This document shows, in pieces, positions 18,112 to 28,094 of a DNA stretch of 49,904 nucleotides. Source of the stretch: Iodobacter sp. Lineage in GTDB: Bacteria > Pseudomonadota > Gammaproteobacteria > Burkholderiales > Chitinibacteraceae. Under the pieces are notes generated by a model that saw only the letters and a list, made by a program, of their open reading frames with translations, was not told the origin of the DNA and made no database searches. The position numbers and the translations under genes were made by a program. Positions within the stretch are counted from its first letter, which is position 1; the number at the start of each line of letters is the position of its first letter. The stretch is from positions 1 to 49,904 of the forward strand of contig NZ_JANXSO010000049.1 of NCBI RefSeq assembly GCF_025352645.1, read 5' to 3'.

Positions 18112-20166
18112 TCAGAGCCTAGACTGAAGTTCGACTACGAAAGTCGCACCGCTGCCAAACTGACTCTGGCAATAAACACGGCCCTGCATGGCTTCTACCA
18201 AGCGCTTCACAATAGATAAGCCCAGCCCCGTGGTGTGCTCGCCCCCAGTTGGCAATGCAGAAAGACGGCTAAACTTTAAAAACAGCTTAGATATTTCATG
18301 CGGAGCAACGCCTGGGCCTTGATCCACAACGCAAATCCGCAATACCTCCCCATCTAGCGCGCTATTTAAATGAATCACACTCCCCTGCGGCGAATATTTA
18401 GACGCATTAGACAGCAAATTATCTAACACTTGCCACAGCGCTTGCCGATCAGCCCATATAGGATGATTGCACGTCACCAATAAGCAAACCTGTTGCTTAA
18501 TCGCAAGGCGCTCTTCCCAGCTTGATAACAACTCTAGCAACAAAGCATTTAAACAAAGCGATTCCATATAAATTTGTACAGAACCACTTTCTAATGCTTC
18601 GTGATCTAATAAATTACTTAAAATACCCTGAGTTCTATCGGCAAGTAAGCCAATTCCCGCCAACCTATCTAATACCCGCTCCCTAGGCCATTCATCCAAA
18701 CGAATAGCAATTAAATGAGCCATTCCTTGAATGCTTGCTATAGGATTTTTTAGATCATGAGCTGCAATAGCGAGTAATTCATTTTTTTCTTTATTTAAAT
18801 GGACCAGCGAATCATTCAAGACTTCTAATTGCTCATTGCGGCTGGCTAATTCACCAGTGCGCACATCAACTAATTTTTCTAAGTGTTGGCGATGTAATTG
18901 CACTGTTCTAGACATATCATCAAAATTGCGCGCTAAATCACCCAATTCATCAGTGCGCTCAATATCAAGTTGATCACTAGATGCACCAGTAGCCAGTGCA
19001 TTAATGGCTTTATTAAGCCGACTCAAAGGCTTGGCCACCTCTTTCTTTAACACCCAAGTCATTAAAAACAACTCAACCACTAAAGCCAACATGCCTAACA
19101 ATAGAACGATACTGGTGGTTTTAGCGGCTTTTTCTTGCAAAAGCTTTTTAGGGTATACCGTAACAAATAGCCAATTAGCCCCTTCAATAGGTGCAACACC
19201 CAGCCAATTTAAACCATCAGGTGTTTCTACAAAACGGCGATCTCGACCAGCACTTAGAGTCGCTTCATATATCCCTTTTAACACAGGGTCTTGCTGAACT
19301 TTATAATGCCCTTGGCTGGCTTTTATTTTATCCATCTTATCTGGATGAGCAATCAATTCGCCACTGCGGGTCATCGTAATGTTATAAGTACCAGGGATGC
19401 TTGTTTTATTATTACGCTCTATTAATTGATCTAATAAAACATCTTGCCCTATTCCACCAATATATTTCCCCAAATAATCAAGCGGCGTAACCACCGAAAC
19501 CATCCAGCGTAATGCTTGGCGATCAAAATATATACTGGTCCAAAACGTTTTTCGCTCAACGTTTTTAATCGGCGTTGCGCCTAATTCAACTTCAAGATCC
19601 GCAGCAAAATCTGCAACGGATCCATTGCGTGCATAGTTTAAATCCGGCAAATACATCAAACTGCAATCTGACACATTAAAATCAATAAAGGTATCGTAAT
19701 AACGGTTACGAAAAGCAGGACCATATTGTGACAATATATCGTAGCCCAATAAAACTTGGCGCATAAACGTGGGCGTTTGTGGAGTATTGGGCAAGATTGC
19801 AATGGTTGCTTTGCGCTCAAAATCATCTTTTTGCACCCGAACGCGCCACATTCGATCTTTGTCTTGTGCAATTAGGGAATAAAATGCAGGGGCGGGATCA
19901 GTTTCGTCAAGTAACACATAGCGGCGCAAAAATTCATCGCGCACAATCTTAGTATTTGCTTCTGCCTGTACAAATAACTCACTTTCTAATTGGCTACGAG
20001 CAGATATATATTGCGCTAAATTGGCGAGCGCTTCTTCTTGGAAGTTAACATAACTGCAGTAATAGCTTAATGCCGAAAGCAGTGCGCCAGCGAGCACAAT
20101 ACGCATTGCCATATTGCGCAAAACGCGGCGAAAAAGACTATTACGGGGAGGCTGTAAGGTATCCAT
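18112..20166 (-). CDS. Membrane sensor histidine kinase (CACHE-HAMP-HisKA-HATPase)
   Basis: A 684-residue hybrid-free sensor kinase. A membrane helix (about 19-38) leads into a roughly 300-residue periplasmic double-CACHE-like sensor. A second helix (about 350-372), a HAMP linker and a short coiled coil follow. The H-box is AAHDLKNPIASIQG, the N-box LWQVLDNLLSNASKYSP, and the G-boxes DQGPGV and TTGLGLSIV. No response regulator is adjacent, so its partner is elsewhere. The ATG at 20166 is preferred to an in-frame TTG at 20184, though neither has a good ribosome site. The signal is unknown; CACHE domains usually bind small metabolites such as amino or organic acids. Confidence 0.9.
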   Translation of the reverse strand: MDTLQPPRNSLFRRVLRNMAMRIVLAGALLSALSYYCSYVNFQEEALANLAQYISARSQLESELFVQAEANTKIVRDEFLRRYVLLDETDPAPAFYSLIAQDKDRMWRVRVQKDDFERKATIAILPNTPQTPTFMRQVLLGYDILSQYGPAFRNRYYDTFIDFNVSDCSLMYLPDLNYARNGSVADFAADLEVELGATPIKNVERKTFWTSIYFDRQALRWMVSVVTPLDYLGKYIGGIGQDVLLDQLIERNNKTSIPGTYNITMTRSGELIAHPDKMDKIKASQGHYKVQQDPVLKGIYEATLSAGRDRRFVETPDGLNWLGVAPIEGANWLFVTVYPKKLLQEKAAKTTSIVLLLGMLALVVELFLMTWVLKKEVAKPLSRLNKAINALATGASSDQLDIERTDELGDLARNFDDMSRTVQLHRQHLEKLVDVRTGELASRNEQLEVLNDSLVHLNKEKNELLAIAAHDLKNPIASIQGMAHLIAIRLDEWPRERVLDRLAGIGLLADRTQGILSNLLDHEALESGSVQIYMESLCLNALLLELLSSWEERLAIKQQVCLLVTCNHPIWADRQALWQVLDNLLSNASKYSPQGSVIHLNSALDGEVLRICVVDQGPGVAPHEISKLFLKFSRLSALPTGGEHTTGLGLSIVKRLVEAMQGRVYCQSQFGSGATFVVELQSRL

Positions 20167-20233
20167 GGGGAGAAGATACCGCAAGCAAATGGAATGTGCA
20201 AAGTACCATTTAAGAAAAAATCAGGAAAAACAC

Positions 20234-20806
20234 CTAGAAGCTAGGCATCTCGGTGTCTAGTGCCTGATAGATCACGTCAGTAATCTCTAGTTCTTCGATT
20301 CCGGCTGGAGTACGCAAGAGCACGACATCGCCTTCACGGGCCTTAATCAACGCCCTAGCAACGGGGGACGTCCAGCTAATATAGTGGCGCTTCATATCAG
20401 TTTCATCTACACCCACAATCGCCACCGTTTCGCTTCGGCCATCTTCTCTTAAATAGCTCACCGTAGCGCTAAAAAAGATCTGATCTGTGGCTTCGCGCAG
20501 CTCTGGGTCAATGACTTCGGCTAATTCGAGACGTTTGGTTAAAAAACGAATGCGTCGGTCAATTTCACGCAATCGTCTTTTACCATAGATATAGTCACCG
20601 TTTTCTGAGCGATCACCATTAGAGGCGGCCCAGTTGATCAGTAGCGTTAATTCGGGGCGCTCTTTTTGCACCAGCTGGGCAAATTCTGCCTTCATTTTAC
20701 GCCAGCCACCGGGGGTCATATAATTTTTGCTGCCAGCGGGCACGCGTAGCTCGCTAGGCAGCTCATCATCATCGGTTTCGGTTTCCCGAATAAACGCTTT
20801 ACTCAT
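20234..20806 (-). CDS. greB: Transcription elongation factor GreB
   Basis: The 190-residue factor enters the RNA polymerase secondary channel and stimulates cleavage of backtracked RNA. The coiled-coil tip reads NGDRSENGDYIYGKRRLREIDRRIRFLTKRLE. Its acidic tip and the Y-I-Y-G-K pattern distinguish GreB from GreA. The C-terminal FKBP-like domain follows (VGVDETD, YISWTSPVARALI). It has an N-terminal extension of about 25 residues, acidic and common in betaproteobacterial GreB. It begins 6 bases after the rluB stop, so the two are probably co-translated. Confidence 0.95.
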   Translation of the reverse strand: MSKAFIRETETDDDELPSELRVPAGSKNYMTPGGWRKMKAEFAQLVQKERPELTLLINWAASNGDRSENGDYIYGKRRLREIDRRIRFLTKRLELAEVIDPELREATDQIFFSATVSYLREDGRSETVAIVGVDETDMKRHYISWTSPVARALIKAREGDVVLLRTPAGIEELEITDVIYQALDTEMPSF

Positions 20807-20812
20807 CGAGGC

Positions 20813-22228
20813 TTACTCGTCAGCTTGGCGGCCGTTGATTTTCAGGCCAGCCCAACGCATTACGCCTAAGATTTCTAACTCGGTTAGTTCGTGGAAATGA
20901 CCACGGCGTAAGCGACCTGGCAGAGTCATTGCACCAAAGCGTACGCGAATCAAACGGCTTACAATCAAACCAAAATGCTCGAACATCCGGCGCACTTCAC
21001 GATTACGGCCCTCTTTAAGCACCACGTGATACCAGTGATTAAAGCCCTCACCACCACGGCGCTGTAGGCTAGCAAAGTGGGCGGTGCCGTCTTCTAACTC
21101 GATACCCTTAAGCATTTCATTGATTTGCTCTTGTGTCAGCTCACCAAATACACGTACTGCGTACTCACGCTCTACTTCAAAGCTAGGGTGCATCATGCGG
21201 TTAGCCAGCTCACCCGATGTGGTAAACAGCAGCAGACCGCTGGTGTTGTAATCCAAACGGCCAACAGCAACCCATTTGCTGGATTTTAAACGTGGCAGAC
21301 GATCAAACACTGTAACACGGCCTTCTGGGTCATCACGGCTCACCAACTCGCCTTCTTGCTTGTGATACATCACGATACGCGGCAAGCGATCCGGCCATTT
21401 CAATACAACTTTCTTACCATCAAAGCGAACATCGTCACCTAGGCTAACCTTACTACCCAAGGCGGCAATTTTACCATTTACCGATACCTTACCTGCCGCA
21501 ATGGCGTCTTCCATGGCGCGACGTGAGCCATAGCCTGTAAAGGCCAGTGCTTTTTGCAGACGCTCGGCAGGGATTTCTGTAGTAGCCACGCGGCGTTCAC
21601 GTAATTCTTTTTGCATTTGCAGCTCTTTAACCGAGCCTTGGCGCAATTGCATACGACGAGCACGGCTCACCGTTTTGTATTTGATTTTGCGTGTTTCGTC
21701 CCCAACACCAATAGCCGCATTAGCCGCAGCAACGGCCTTATACGCCTCAAAAGTTGGGCGTTCAGCCTTACCGCCTTGTGGGTTAGGCTTAGAGCGTGGT
21801 GTGCGTAGCCCTCTGGACTCATAAGCCGATGCAGGCAACTCAGCACCACGGCCACTTCGGCCGCCACGTGTTTGTTGCGCTGATGCTGGAGCAGCTGCAG
21901 GGCGGCCACGGCCTTGCGCTGGCGATGTAGCAGGAGCGCCAACCGTTACATTACGGCCTCGGCTAGGCGCTGGCGTGCTGGTGGCTGAGGCGTTACGGCC
22001 ACGACCAGCAACGGGCGTACTCGTGACTGGCTCATTACGGCCACGGCCAGCGGCAGGCTTTGCACTAGTCACAGCGGCTTTGCCAAAGGCGGGATTTCGG
22101 GTTGAGTATTCGTCACCGGCGGGTTTGCCACCCGTACGCTTACCCACACCTGCGGCCTGCGCGGTGCGCTCGCTGGCCTTACGCTCTGCAATAGCCGGCT
22201 GGGGGCGACGTGATCGGGTGGTTTTCAT
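20813..22228 (-). CDS. rluB: 23S rRNA pseudouridine synthase RluB with long disordered N-terminus
   Basis: The 471-residue protein modifies uridine 2605 (E. coli numbering) of 23S rRNA. From about residue 218 it is a standard RsuA-type enzyme: S4 domain (RLQKALAFTGYGSRRAMEDAI, VSVNGK), catalytic motif VGRLDYNTSGLLLFT with the active aspartate, and EGRNREVRRMFEHFG. The first 215 residues are low-complexity, rich in Arg, Gly, Ala, Pro and Thr, with near-repeats of RGRN every 14 residues (about 60-105). Such basic tails occur in betaproteobacterial RluB and probably bind RNA non-specifically. It precedes greB. Confidence 0.93.
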   Translation of the reverse strand: MKTTRSRRPQPAIAERKASERTAQAAGVGKRTGGKPAGDEYSTRNPAFGKAAVTSAKPAAGRGRNEPVTSTPVAGRGRNASATSTPAPSRGRNVTVGAPATSPAQGRGRPAAAPASAQQTRGGRSGRGAELPASAYESRGLRTPRSKPNPQGGKAERPTFEAYKAVAAANAAIGVGDETRKIKYKTVSRARRMQLRQGSVKELQMQKELRERRVATTEIPAERLQKALAFTGYGSRRAMEDAIAAGKVSVNGKIAALGSKVSLGDDVRFDGKKVVLKWPDRLPRIVMYHKQEGELVSRDDPEGRVTVFDRLPRLKSSKWVAVGRLDYNTSGLLLFTTSGELANRMMHPSFEVEREYAVRVFGELTQEQINEMLKGIELEDGTAHFASLQRRGGEGFNHWYHVVLKEGRNREVRRMFEHFGLIVSRLIRVRFGAMTLPGRLRRGHFHELTELEILGVMRWAGLKINGRQADE

Positions 22229-22301
22229 GTGCGTTTCTTTCCAAAAAAACAGAGGATTATAACCTGAATATGCGCTTTAGACGATATTCATCCCTCAGAA
22301 T

Positions 22302-22331
22302 AAAAACGCCGCCGATAAATACTCGGCGGCG
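22302..22331 (-). terminator. Rho-independent terminator of the 22408 gene
   Basis: CGCCGCCGA (22307-22315) pairs with TCGGCGGCG (22323-22331). On the minus strand it is followed by TTTTTATT, a textbook terminator 75 bases after the stop of the unknown gene. Confidence 0.9.
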
Positions 22332-22407
22332 GCAAGCTTCTTAACAGCAGGCTATTGACGTTTATTTCATCATTGTGAATGAAGCAAATATTAACGGCAC
22401 TGCAGTC

Positions 22408-22860
22408 CTACAGCATCGAAAAAAAAGCAACGCAGCCCAAACTAGTTAGACCCAAGTTGAAAACCTGATTTTCCAAGCTTTGCCCTTCACTTAATTGAGT
22501 GCTGCGCAAAATTTCATGCATCACTTCAACTTCTTTATACCATTTCAAGATGCGGGTGTTATCGTTTAAAAAAACTTCAATTTCAGATTTTAGCGCATGT
22601 TCACCAATGACATGCAAGGCCCCTACATCATCCCCTCTTAGCTGCAAAGCAGGAGGAATGGTGACGCCTATCAAGGCTAATTGGCTTTGTAAATCCAAAC
22701 CGAATCTTTTTAATTCAGCCGATGCTTTAGCGTTTAACTCTGTTAAAGAAAAACCCTCGTTAGGTGCTCCATCCGATAAAAAAGACGCAATCTCCAGCAA
22801 AGTACTGCCCTGATTATCCCGCCCCGCCACTGTAAGATCAGACACCGTATTCACAGCCAC
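22408..22860 (-). CDS. Hypothetical protein
   Basis: A protein of about 148-150 residues, not recognised. It is mostly helical and acidic (LLEIASFLSDGAP, LTELNAKASAELKRFGLDLQSQ, ALHVIGEHALKSEIEVFLNDNTRILKWYKEVEVMHEIL). It ends in a hydrophobic stretch (VFNLGLTSLGCVAFFSML) that could anchor or pack against a membrane. Starts are GTG. The first (22860) abuts the AGAGGGA ribosome site, while the second, at 22854, has better spacing and is the more likely start. It has its own terminator and about 300 bases upstream, so it is monocistronic. Confidence 0.6.
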   Translation of the reverse strand: MAVNTVSDLTVAGRDNQGSTLLEIASFLSDGAPNEGFSLTELNAKASAELKRFGLDLQSQLALIGVTIPPALQLRGDDVGALHVIGEHALKSEIEVFLNDNTRILKWYKEVEVMHEILRSTQLSEGQSLENQVFNLGLTSLGCVAFFSML

Positions 22861-23162
22861 TCCCTCTTAGGAAAAGCACATTTGCTTATGGATTCATACT
22901 AGCAAACAGCCTTACATTCTAACTGGTAAAATTTACATTCTTACGAATTTTTTGCGACAAACTTAAAAAACAAAGCATTTAATGCCACTCGCTACCGATA
23001 AATACGGTTTGGAGCAGCATAAACACAGATATAAAGTAAGGTAATTCAATTATAGGAAGCTATATGCAAAAGCCAAATTATTTTGCGCATGATTCTCACT
23101 ACAACATCAAACACTACTATTGCGTTTTAAGTTGCCGCAAACAACGCAGCAGTGAATTCACC
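22861..23162. other. Intergenic region between mutS and the 22408 gene
   Basis: 302 bases of moderate AT content. It must hold the promoter of the minus-strand gene at 22408 and the 3' region of mutS. No hairpin with a T run follows mutS, and no repeat or RNA gene was recognised. Confidence 0.5.
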
Positions 23163-25748
23163 CTAAAGCATGGCACAAAGGCGGTATAACAAATCATGCG
23201 CCTCACGCGGGTTTAATGCATCCGGATCAACGCTCGCCAATACATCCAGCAAAGGATGCGGATCAGGCTCGATCTGTGCCACCGCTGCAGTTGCAAACAA
23301 ATCACCCTGCATGCCGCCCTGTACGCTGTTGGATTCTAGCTCGAGGAGTTTTTTTCTTGCTGCTCTAACCACGTCCTTGGGCACCCCCGCCAACTGTGCC
23401 ACGGCCACACCATAACTTTGCGAAGCGGGGCCCTCCTGTACGGCGTGCAAAAACACAATCTTATCTTTGTGCTCAACCGCATCTAAATGCACATTAGCCA
23501 CTACTGGATAATCTTGCGCTAAGCGCGTTAGCTCAAAGTAATGCGTGGCAAATAGCGTGTAAGCACGGTTTTTCTCGATTAAAGCCTTCGCAATTGACCA
23601 AGCCAAGGCCAAGCCATCAAAGGTGGACGTACCCCTGCCCACTTCATCCATCAATACTAAGGAGTGCTCCGAAGCATTGTTTAAAATATTGGCGGTTTCG
23701 GTCATTTCCACCATAAAGGTTGAGCGTCCACCCGCCAAATCATCTGAAGCACCGATACGGGTAAAGATACGATCCAGCTTTCCGATCACCGCGCTTTGGG
23801 CCGGAACAAAACTCCCTACGTGGGCTAGCAGCACAATCAGGGCCACTTGGCGCATATAAGTGGATTTACCGCCCATATTTGGCCCCGTAATCAGCAGTAA
23901 TTTGCGCACCACGGAAAAATCAACATCATTAGGGATGAAATCATCAATCTGCGCCTCAACCACCGGATGGCGGCCCGCCTCAATATGCAAGACCTGCCCA
24001 TCTACAAATTGCGGTGCAATATAATTGCCGCGCTCGGCCGTATCGCTCAGGCTGGCCAACACATCCACTGTCGCCAAGCCTTGCGCGGCTAAGCGCAAAG
24101 CGCCCAGATAAGGCTGCAGGCGTTGCAGTAGATCTTCGTACAGGGATTTTTCTAAGGCCAAAGAACGCTCTTGCGCACTCAGGGCTTTATCTTCAAATAG
24201 CTTGAGCTCTGGCGTGATATAGCGCTCGGCATTTTTCATGGTTTGGCGACGGCGGTAATCATCCGGCACCGCGCCTGCGTAAGAATTAGTGATTTCAATA
24301 AAGTAACCCGCCACGCGGTTGTACTCTACCTTTAGCGTTGGGATGCCCGTGCGCTCACGCTCACGCGCCTCTAGTGCCAATAAGAATTCCCCGCCATGCG
24401 TTTGAATGGCGCGTAATTCATCGAGTTCGGCGCTATAGCCATCGGCAATCACCCCCCCTTCTCGCAGCACCACAGATGGCTCGGTCTTGATGCTGGCGCT
24501 GAGCAATTCAAGGATCTGAGCGTCTGGGGTGAGCGCCTTAGCCAGTGCCGCAAAAAAATCATCTTCTGGTAATACCTGCAGTAAGGCTGGCAAGCCCGCC
24601 AAGCTATCTCGCAAGCTAGATAAATCACGCGGCCTTGCACTGGCTAAGGCGATGCGCGCGGTAATGCGCTCTACATCGCTGATGCAATCAAGCGCAGCGT
24701 GGATAGATGTAAACAGCCCCGTCGCTAACAAGGCAGCAATGGCGTTTTGGCGCTGTAAAATTTTGCCCTGTGAGCGCAGTGGATGATGCAGCCAGTGGCG
24801 CAGCAAACGTGATCCCATGCCCGTTGCGCAGTGATCTAGCAAAGAAAATAGAGTTGGAGAGGTTTCACCTCGAATCGTTTCGGTGATTTCTAAATTACGC
24901 CGCGTTGCCGCGTCCAGCTCAATATATTGGCTTTGCGATTCACAACGCAGCCCAGCCAATACCGGCAATGCGCCACCTTGCGTACTACGCACGTACTCAA
25001 GCAAGGCACCGGCGGGGCCTAGCGCCAACATACCGTCTACCACACCAAAGCCAGATAAATCATGGGTTTCAAAATGGCGAGTTAAATTGCGTAGCGCACT
25101 GGCGGCCTCAAACTGCCAAGGCGGCAGTTTTCTGATGACGGCAGAGCCATTTTGAAAGTGCTCAAACATCGCCAACCCTGCATCATCACTAACCAGAATC
25201 TCTGCGGGGCGTAAGCGCTCTATCTCTGATGCTAACTTTTCTGGTGTGCTATCCATCAGAGCAAAATCACCGGACGCCAGCGACAGCCAAGCCATACCCA
25301 TCTTGCCGCGCACAAAATTCAGCGCCAGCAAGCGATTCTCTACCTTTACATCCATTAAGGCCGTATCGGTCAGCGTGCCAGGGGTGACGATGCGCATAAC
25401 CTTACGATCAACCGGCCCTTTCCCTGTTACCTCACCAATCTGCTCACAAATCGCTACCGATTCGCCCATTTTGACAAGACGGGCCAGATATTGCTCGGCA
25501 GCATGATAAGGCACACCCGCCATCCGAATCGGCTCACCGCCCGTTGAGCCGCGAGTGGTCAGCGTAATATCCAGCAGCTTTGCCGCGCGTATTGCATCGT
25601 CAAAAAACAACTCATAGAAATCACCCATACGATAAAACAGCAGTTTATCGGGGTGATCGCTCTTTAAACGCAGGTATTGCTGCATAAATGGCGTGTGAGT
25701 TGGCTTGGCGCTTTTAGCCTCACTCTTTTTATTAGAAATTTCCGCCAT
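23163..25748 (-). CDS. mutS: DNA mismatch repair protein MutS
   Basis: The 861-residue protein recognises base mismatches and recruits MutL. The N-terminal mismatch-binding domain carries [17 protein letters not shown] (the F-x-E motif contacts the mispair). The connector, lever and clamp follow. The ATPase has [17 protein letters not shown] (Walker A), [25 protein letters not shown] (Walker B and signature) and [16 protein letters not shown] precedes the ATG. The first 17 residues are a short Lys/Ser/Ala leader. It is transcribed alone. Confidence 0.97.
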   Translation of the reverse strand: MAEISNKKSEAKSAKPTHTPFMQQYLRLKSDHPDKLLFYRMGDFYELFFDDAIRAAKLLDITLTTRGSTGGEPIRMAGVPYHAAEQYLARLVKMGESVAICEQIGEVTGKGPVDRKVMRIVTPGTLTDTALMDVKVENRLLALNFVRGKMGMAWLSLASGDFALMDSTPEKLASEIERLRPAEILVSDDAGLAMFEHFQNGSAVIRKLPPWQFEAASALRNLTRHFETHDLSGFGVVDGMLALGPAGALLEYVRSTQGGALPVLAGLRCESQSQYIELDAATRRNLEITETIRGETSPTLFSLLDHCATGMGSRLLRHWLHHPLRSQGKILQRQNAIAALLATGLFTSIHAALDCISDVERITARIALASARPRDLSSLRDSLAGLPALLQVLPEDDFFAALAKALTPDAQILELLSASIKTEPSVVLREGGVIADGYSAELDELRAIQTHGGEFLLALEARERERTGIPTLKVEYNRVAGYFIEITNSYAGAVPDDYRRRQTMKNAERYITPELKLFEDKALSAQERSLALEKSLYEDLLQRLQPYLGALRLAAQGLATVDVLASLSDTAERGNYIAPQFVDGQVLHIEAGRHPVVEAQIDDFIPNDVDFSVVRKLLLITGPNMGGKSTYMRQVALIVLLAHVGSFVPAQSAVIGKLDRIFTRIGASDDLAGGRSTFMVEMTETANILNNASEHSLVLMDEVGRGTSTFDGLALAWSIAKALIEKNRAYTLFATHYFELTRLAQDYPVVANVHLDAVEHKDKIVFLHAVQEGPASQSYGVAVAQLAGVPKDVVRAARKKLLELESNSVQGGMQGDLFATAAVAQIEPDPHPLLDVLASVDPDALNPREAHDLLYRLCAML

Positions 25749-25798
25749 TTTTTACTCCTTAACCATTAATTTATTTTTATTAAAACCAAAGCGAATCT

Positions 25799-25939
25799 GT
25801 AGAGGGGGTTAGGCCAATCAAGGCACTCAATATTAGTGCGACTATATCTTGGCCGTCAGCCATCATAACGCCATGGTGGCTGACGGCCGAAAACGATCAC
25901 ATTTTAGATCAGCTTCAAGCTTGGCCTAAGCCACCCTAC
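25799..25939. repeat. 141-bp inverted-repeat element with GTAGGGTGG-type ends
   Basis: Left end 25799-25817 and right end 25921-25939 are inverted copies matching at 16 of 19 positions (GTAGxGxGGxTTAGGCCAA). Inside, a perfect 12-bp stem (25851-25862 with 25877-25888, GGCCGTCAGCCA and its complement) forms a separate hairpin. It fills most of the mutS-suhB interval and has no coding capacity. Same family as 9313-9401 and 33097-33167. Confidence 0.7.
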
Positions 25940-25948
25940 AACATATAA

Positions 25949-25977
25949 AAAAAGCGCCATCGAAGATGACGCTTTTT
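25949..25977 (-). terminator. Terminator of suhB
   Basis: A 13-bp stem with one mismatch (25949-25961 with 25965-25977) has a 3-base loop, flanked by A and T runs. On the minus strand it lies 90 bases after the suhB stop and ends in Ts. Confidence 0.75.
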
Positions 25978-26067
25978 CAAGAGGCGAGCCACACAGAAAT
26001 ATTATGCGCTTGTGTCCTTAGCTTGCCTCTGTACCCACAGGCTTTTGAATGCCTTTCAAAGCAAAAC

Positions 26068-26850
26068 TTAAGCGTTATGCTGACGAATCACCGACAACAT
26101 TTGGCCAAATACGCGGGGGGTACCGCAAAGGATATCGCCAGATTGCAAGAAGCCTTCTTCGCCATTCAAGTCAGTCACTAAACCACCCGCTTCTTGTACC
26201 AAGAGCGAGCCAGCAGCGATATCAACGGTTTTAAGATCAAATTCAAAGAAGCCATCGTAACGGCCGCATGCTACATAAGCCAGATCCAAGGCTGCAGCAC
26301 CTGGGCGACGTAGGCCAGCGGATTTTTGTGTCATATCGCGGAAAATATTGATGTAGTTTTCTAGATTATCAAAGCGGGTGTATGGAAAACCCGTTGCGAT
26401 CAAGCCTTCAGATAATTCACGTACTTTTGATACGCGGATACGGCGATCATTCAGATAAGCACCAACACCGCGGGTTGCCGTGAATAAATCATTGCGGCAA
26501 GGATCGTAAACCACGGCCTGGGTGATCACGCCCTTATGCTCTAGCGCAATGGATACTGCGTACTGAGGAACGCCATGCAAGAAGTTTGTAGTACCATCCA
26601 ATGGATCAATAATCCATGTGTATTCTGATTCGCCGCGGCGACCTGATTCTTCGGCCAAGATGGCGTGCGTTGGGTACGCTTCGAGAATGGTATCGATAAT
26701 GGCTTGCTCTGCCGCACGGTCTACTTCAGACACAAAATCATTTTGGCCTTTTTTTTCTACCGTAAGGTGATCCAAATTACTAGATGCACGTTGGATAATT
26801 GAAGCGGCGCGGCGCGCGGCGCGCACAGCGGTATTGAGCATTGGATGCAT
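26068..26850 (-). CDS. suhB: Inositol-1-monophosphatase family protein SuhB
   Basis: This 260-residue magnesium-dependent phosphatase shows the family metal sites: [29 protein letters not shown] and the C-terminal [15 protein letters not shown]. In gammaproteobacteria SuhB also joins rRNA antitermination complexes. The ATG at 26850 ([15 protein letters not shown]) is chosen because AGGAAT precedes it and family members start here; the 22 codons upstream in frame are hydrophobic and off-family. It is divergent from trmJ. Confidence 0.95.
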   Translation of the reverse strand: MHPMLNTAVRAARRAASIIQRASSNLDHLTVEKKGQNDFVSEVDRAAEQAIIDTILEAYPTHAILAEESGRRGESEYTWIIDPLDGTTNFLHGVPQYAVSIALEHKGVITQAVVYDPCRNDLFTATRGVGAYLNDRRIRVSKVRELSEGLIATGFPYTRFDNLENYINIFRDMTQKSAGLRRPGAAALDLAYVACGRYDGFFEFDLKTVDIAAGSLLVQEAGGLVTDLNGEEGFLQSGDILCGTPRVFGQMLSVIRQHNA

Positions 26851-27015
26851 GGCTATTCCTGAATAAAAGTAAAAGATCAATGAGGGTGGCAGCAAAAAAA
26901 GAAGCGTAAGGCCCAAGCGCGGTATAATTCGGCCAAAGCAACACTGCAGTCCCCGCAGCTACCCGATATAAGATTGGCCGCTATTCTACCTGTGCTATTA
27001 AAATGAATAAACATA

Positions 27016-27786
27016 ATGAATACAATTCCTGCAAGTAATTCTGCCCTTAGCTGCCTTTCGCGCATCCGAGTGGTGCTTTCGCATACCTCACACCCAGGCA
27101 ATATTGGCTCCACAGCCCGCGCCATGAAAACCATGGGAATCAGCCAGCTATACCTGATCAACCCTAAGGAATTCCCATCAGAAACCGCCACCGCCTTAGC
27201 CAGCAATGCCGATGATGTACTTAATACCGCCATTGTAGTCAGCAGCATGGAAGAAGCCTTGGTTGGCACCACTTTGCAAATTGCCCTCACCGCCCGCCGC
27301 AGAGAGCTTGCGCATCCATTACAAACCCCTAGGCAGCTTGCGCCAGAAATTATCCAGAGTATTCAAGCGGGCCACGATATTGCACTGGTGTTTGGTACCG
27401 AGATGTCGGGCTTAACCATTGATGAAGTCTTGCTGTGTAACCGCATGGCAACGATTCCCACCAATCCAGATTACTCCAGCCTGAATTTGGCCCAAGCCGT
27501 GCAAGTGTTCGCTTATGAGATACACGCCACCTTGCTCGACGATGTATCCCACCTCGCTGAAGAGCGAGACAGTGCTACGCATGATGCGCTTGAGCATTTC
27601 TTTACCCATCTAGAAGAAACACTGACCACCATCGGCTTTTTAAAGCCAGACGCACCTAAGCGCCTGATGCCCAGAATGCGCCGCATGTTTACCCGCGCCA
27701 ACCTAGAACGCGAAGAAGTTGATATCTTGCGTGGCTGGTTGCGCGCCACCACCACGATTGAGCGCTGGTTGAAGCCGCCGAAATAA
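27016..27786 (+). CDS. trmJ: tRNA 2'-O-methyltransferase TrmJ
   Basis: The 256-residue SPOUT enzyme methylates the ribose at position 32 of several tRNAs using S-adenosylmethionine. It shows VVLSHTSHPGNIGSTARAMKTMG, LYLINPKEFP, the knot residues LVFGTEMSGLT and the IPTNPDYSSLNLAQAVQVFAYE motif. The C-terminal extension (about 175-256) is the dimer/tRNA-binding part. The ribosome site is weak. It is divergent from suhB, an arrangement often seen in betaproteobacteria, and ends before a strong terminator. Confidence 0.95.
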   Translation: MNTIPASNSALSCLSRIRVVLSHTSHPGNIGSTARAMKTMGISQLYLINPKEFPSETATALASNADDVLNTAIVVSSMEEALVGTTLQIALTARRRELAHPLQTPRQLAPEIIQSIQAGHDIALVFGTEMSGLTIDEVLLCNRMATIPTNPDYSSLNLAQAVQVFAYEIHATLLDDVSHLAEERDSATHDALEHFFTHLEETLTTIGFLKPDAPKRLMPRMRRMFTRANLEREEVDILRGWLRATTTIERWLKPPK

Positions 27787-27812
27787 GTTTGGTTATTAGT
27801 TACCGCTTTAAT

Positions 27813-27853
27813 AAAAAACGGCTTTGAACTTGGATAGTTCAAAGCCGTTTTTT
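27813..27853 (+). terminator. Terminator after trmJ
   Basis: A perfect 17-bp stem (27813-27829 with 27837-27853), flanked by As and Ts, lies 26 bases after the trmJ stop. Strong on either strand. Confidence 0.95.
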
Positions 27854-28094
27854 ATTCTTTTCACTCATCAATTAACTCACCCCAATACCACACATCAGCT
27901 TACGTAAAATACGGATTTTCGTAAGAAATATCGGTGGCTACCCTGACAAAGCATAACGATCAAGCAGGCGACAGTCACAATGTTAAAACTAGCAGCTTTC
28001 CTTGCCTTAACCCTTCGGCACCAGTAACACGCAATTTGGTACCACTTACACTAATTGCTACTAGCCCCGCCCAACCATAGAAGGATTACATACC
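27854..28094. other. Intergenic region upstream of the AT-rich unknown gene
   Basis: Contains a small imperfect inverted repeat (about 27899-27925, CTTACG arms) and the AGAAGGA ribosome site of the gene at 28095. No promoter could be assigned with confidence. Confidence 0.4.

Noticed and set aside
27899-27925. Small inverted repeat as an operator or riboswitch
   Set aside because: Arms are short with a bulge and AT-rich; no match to a known regulatory RNA.
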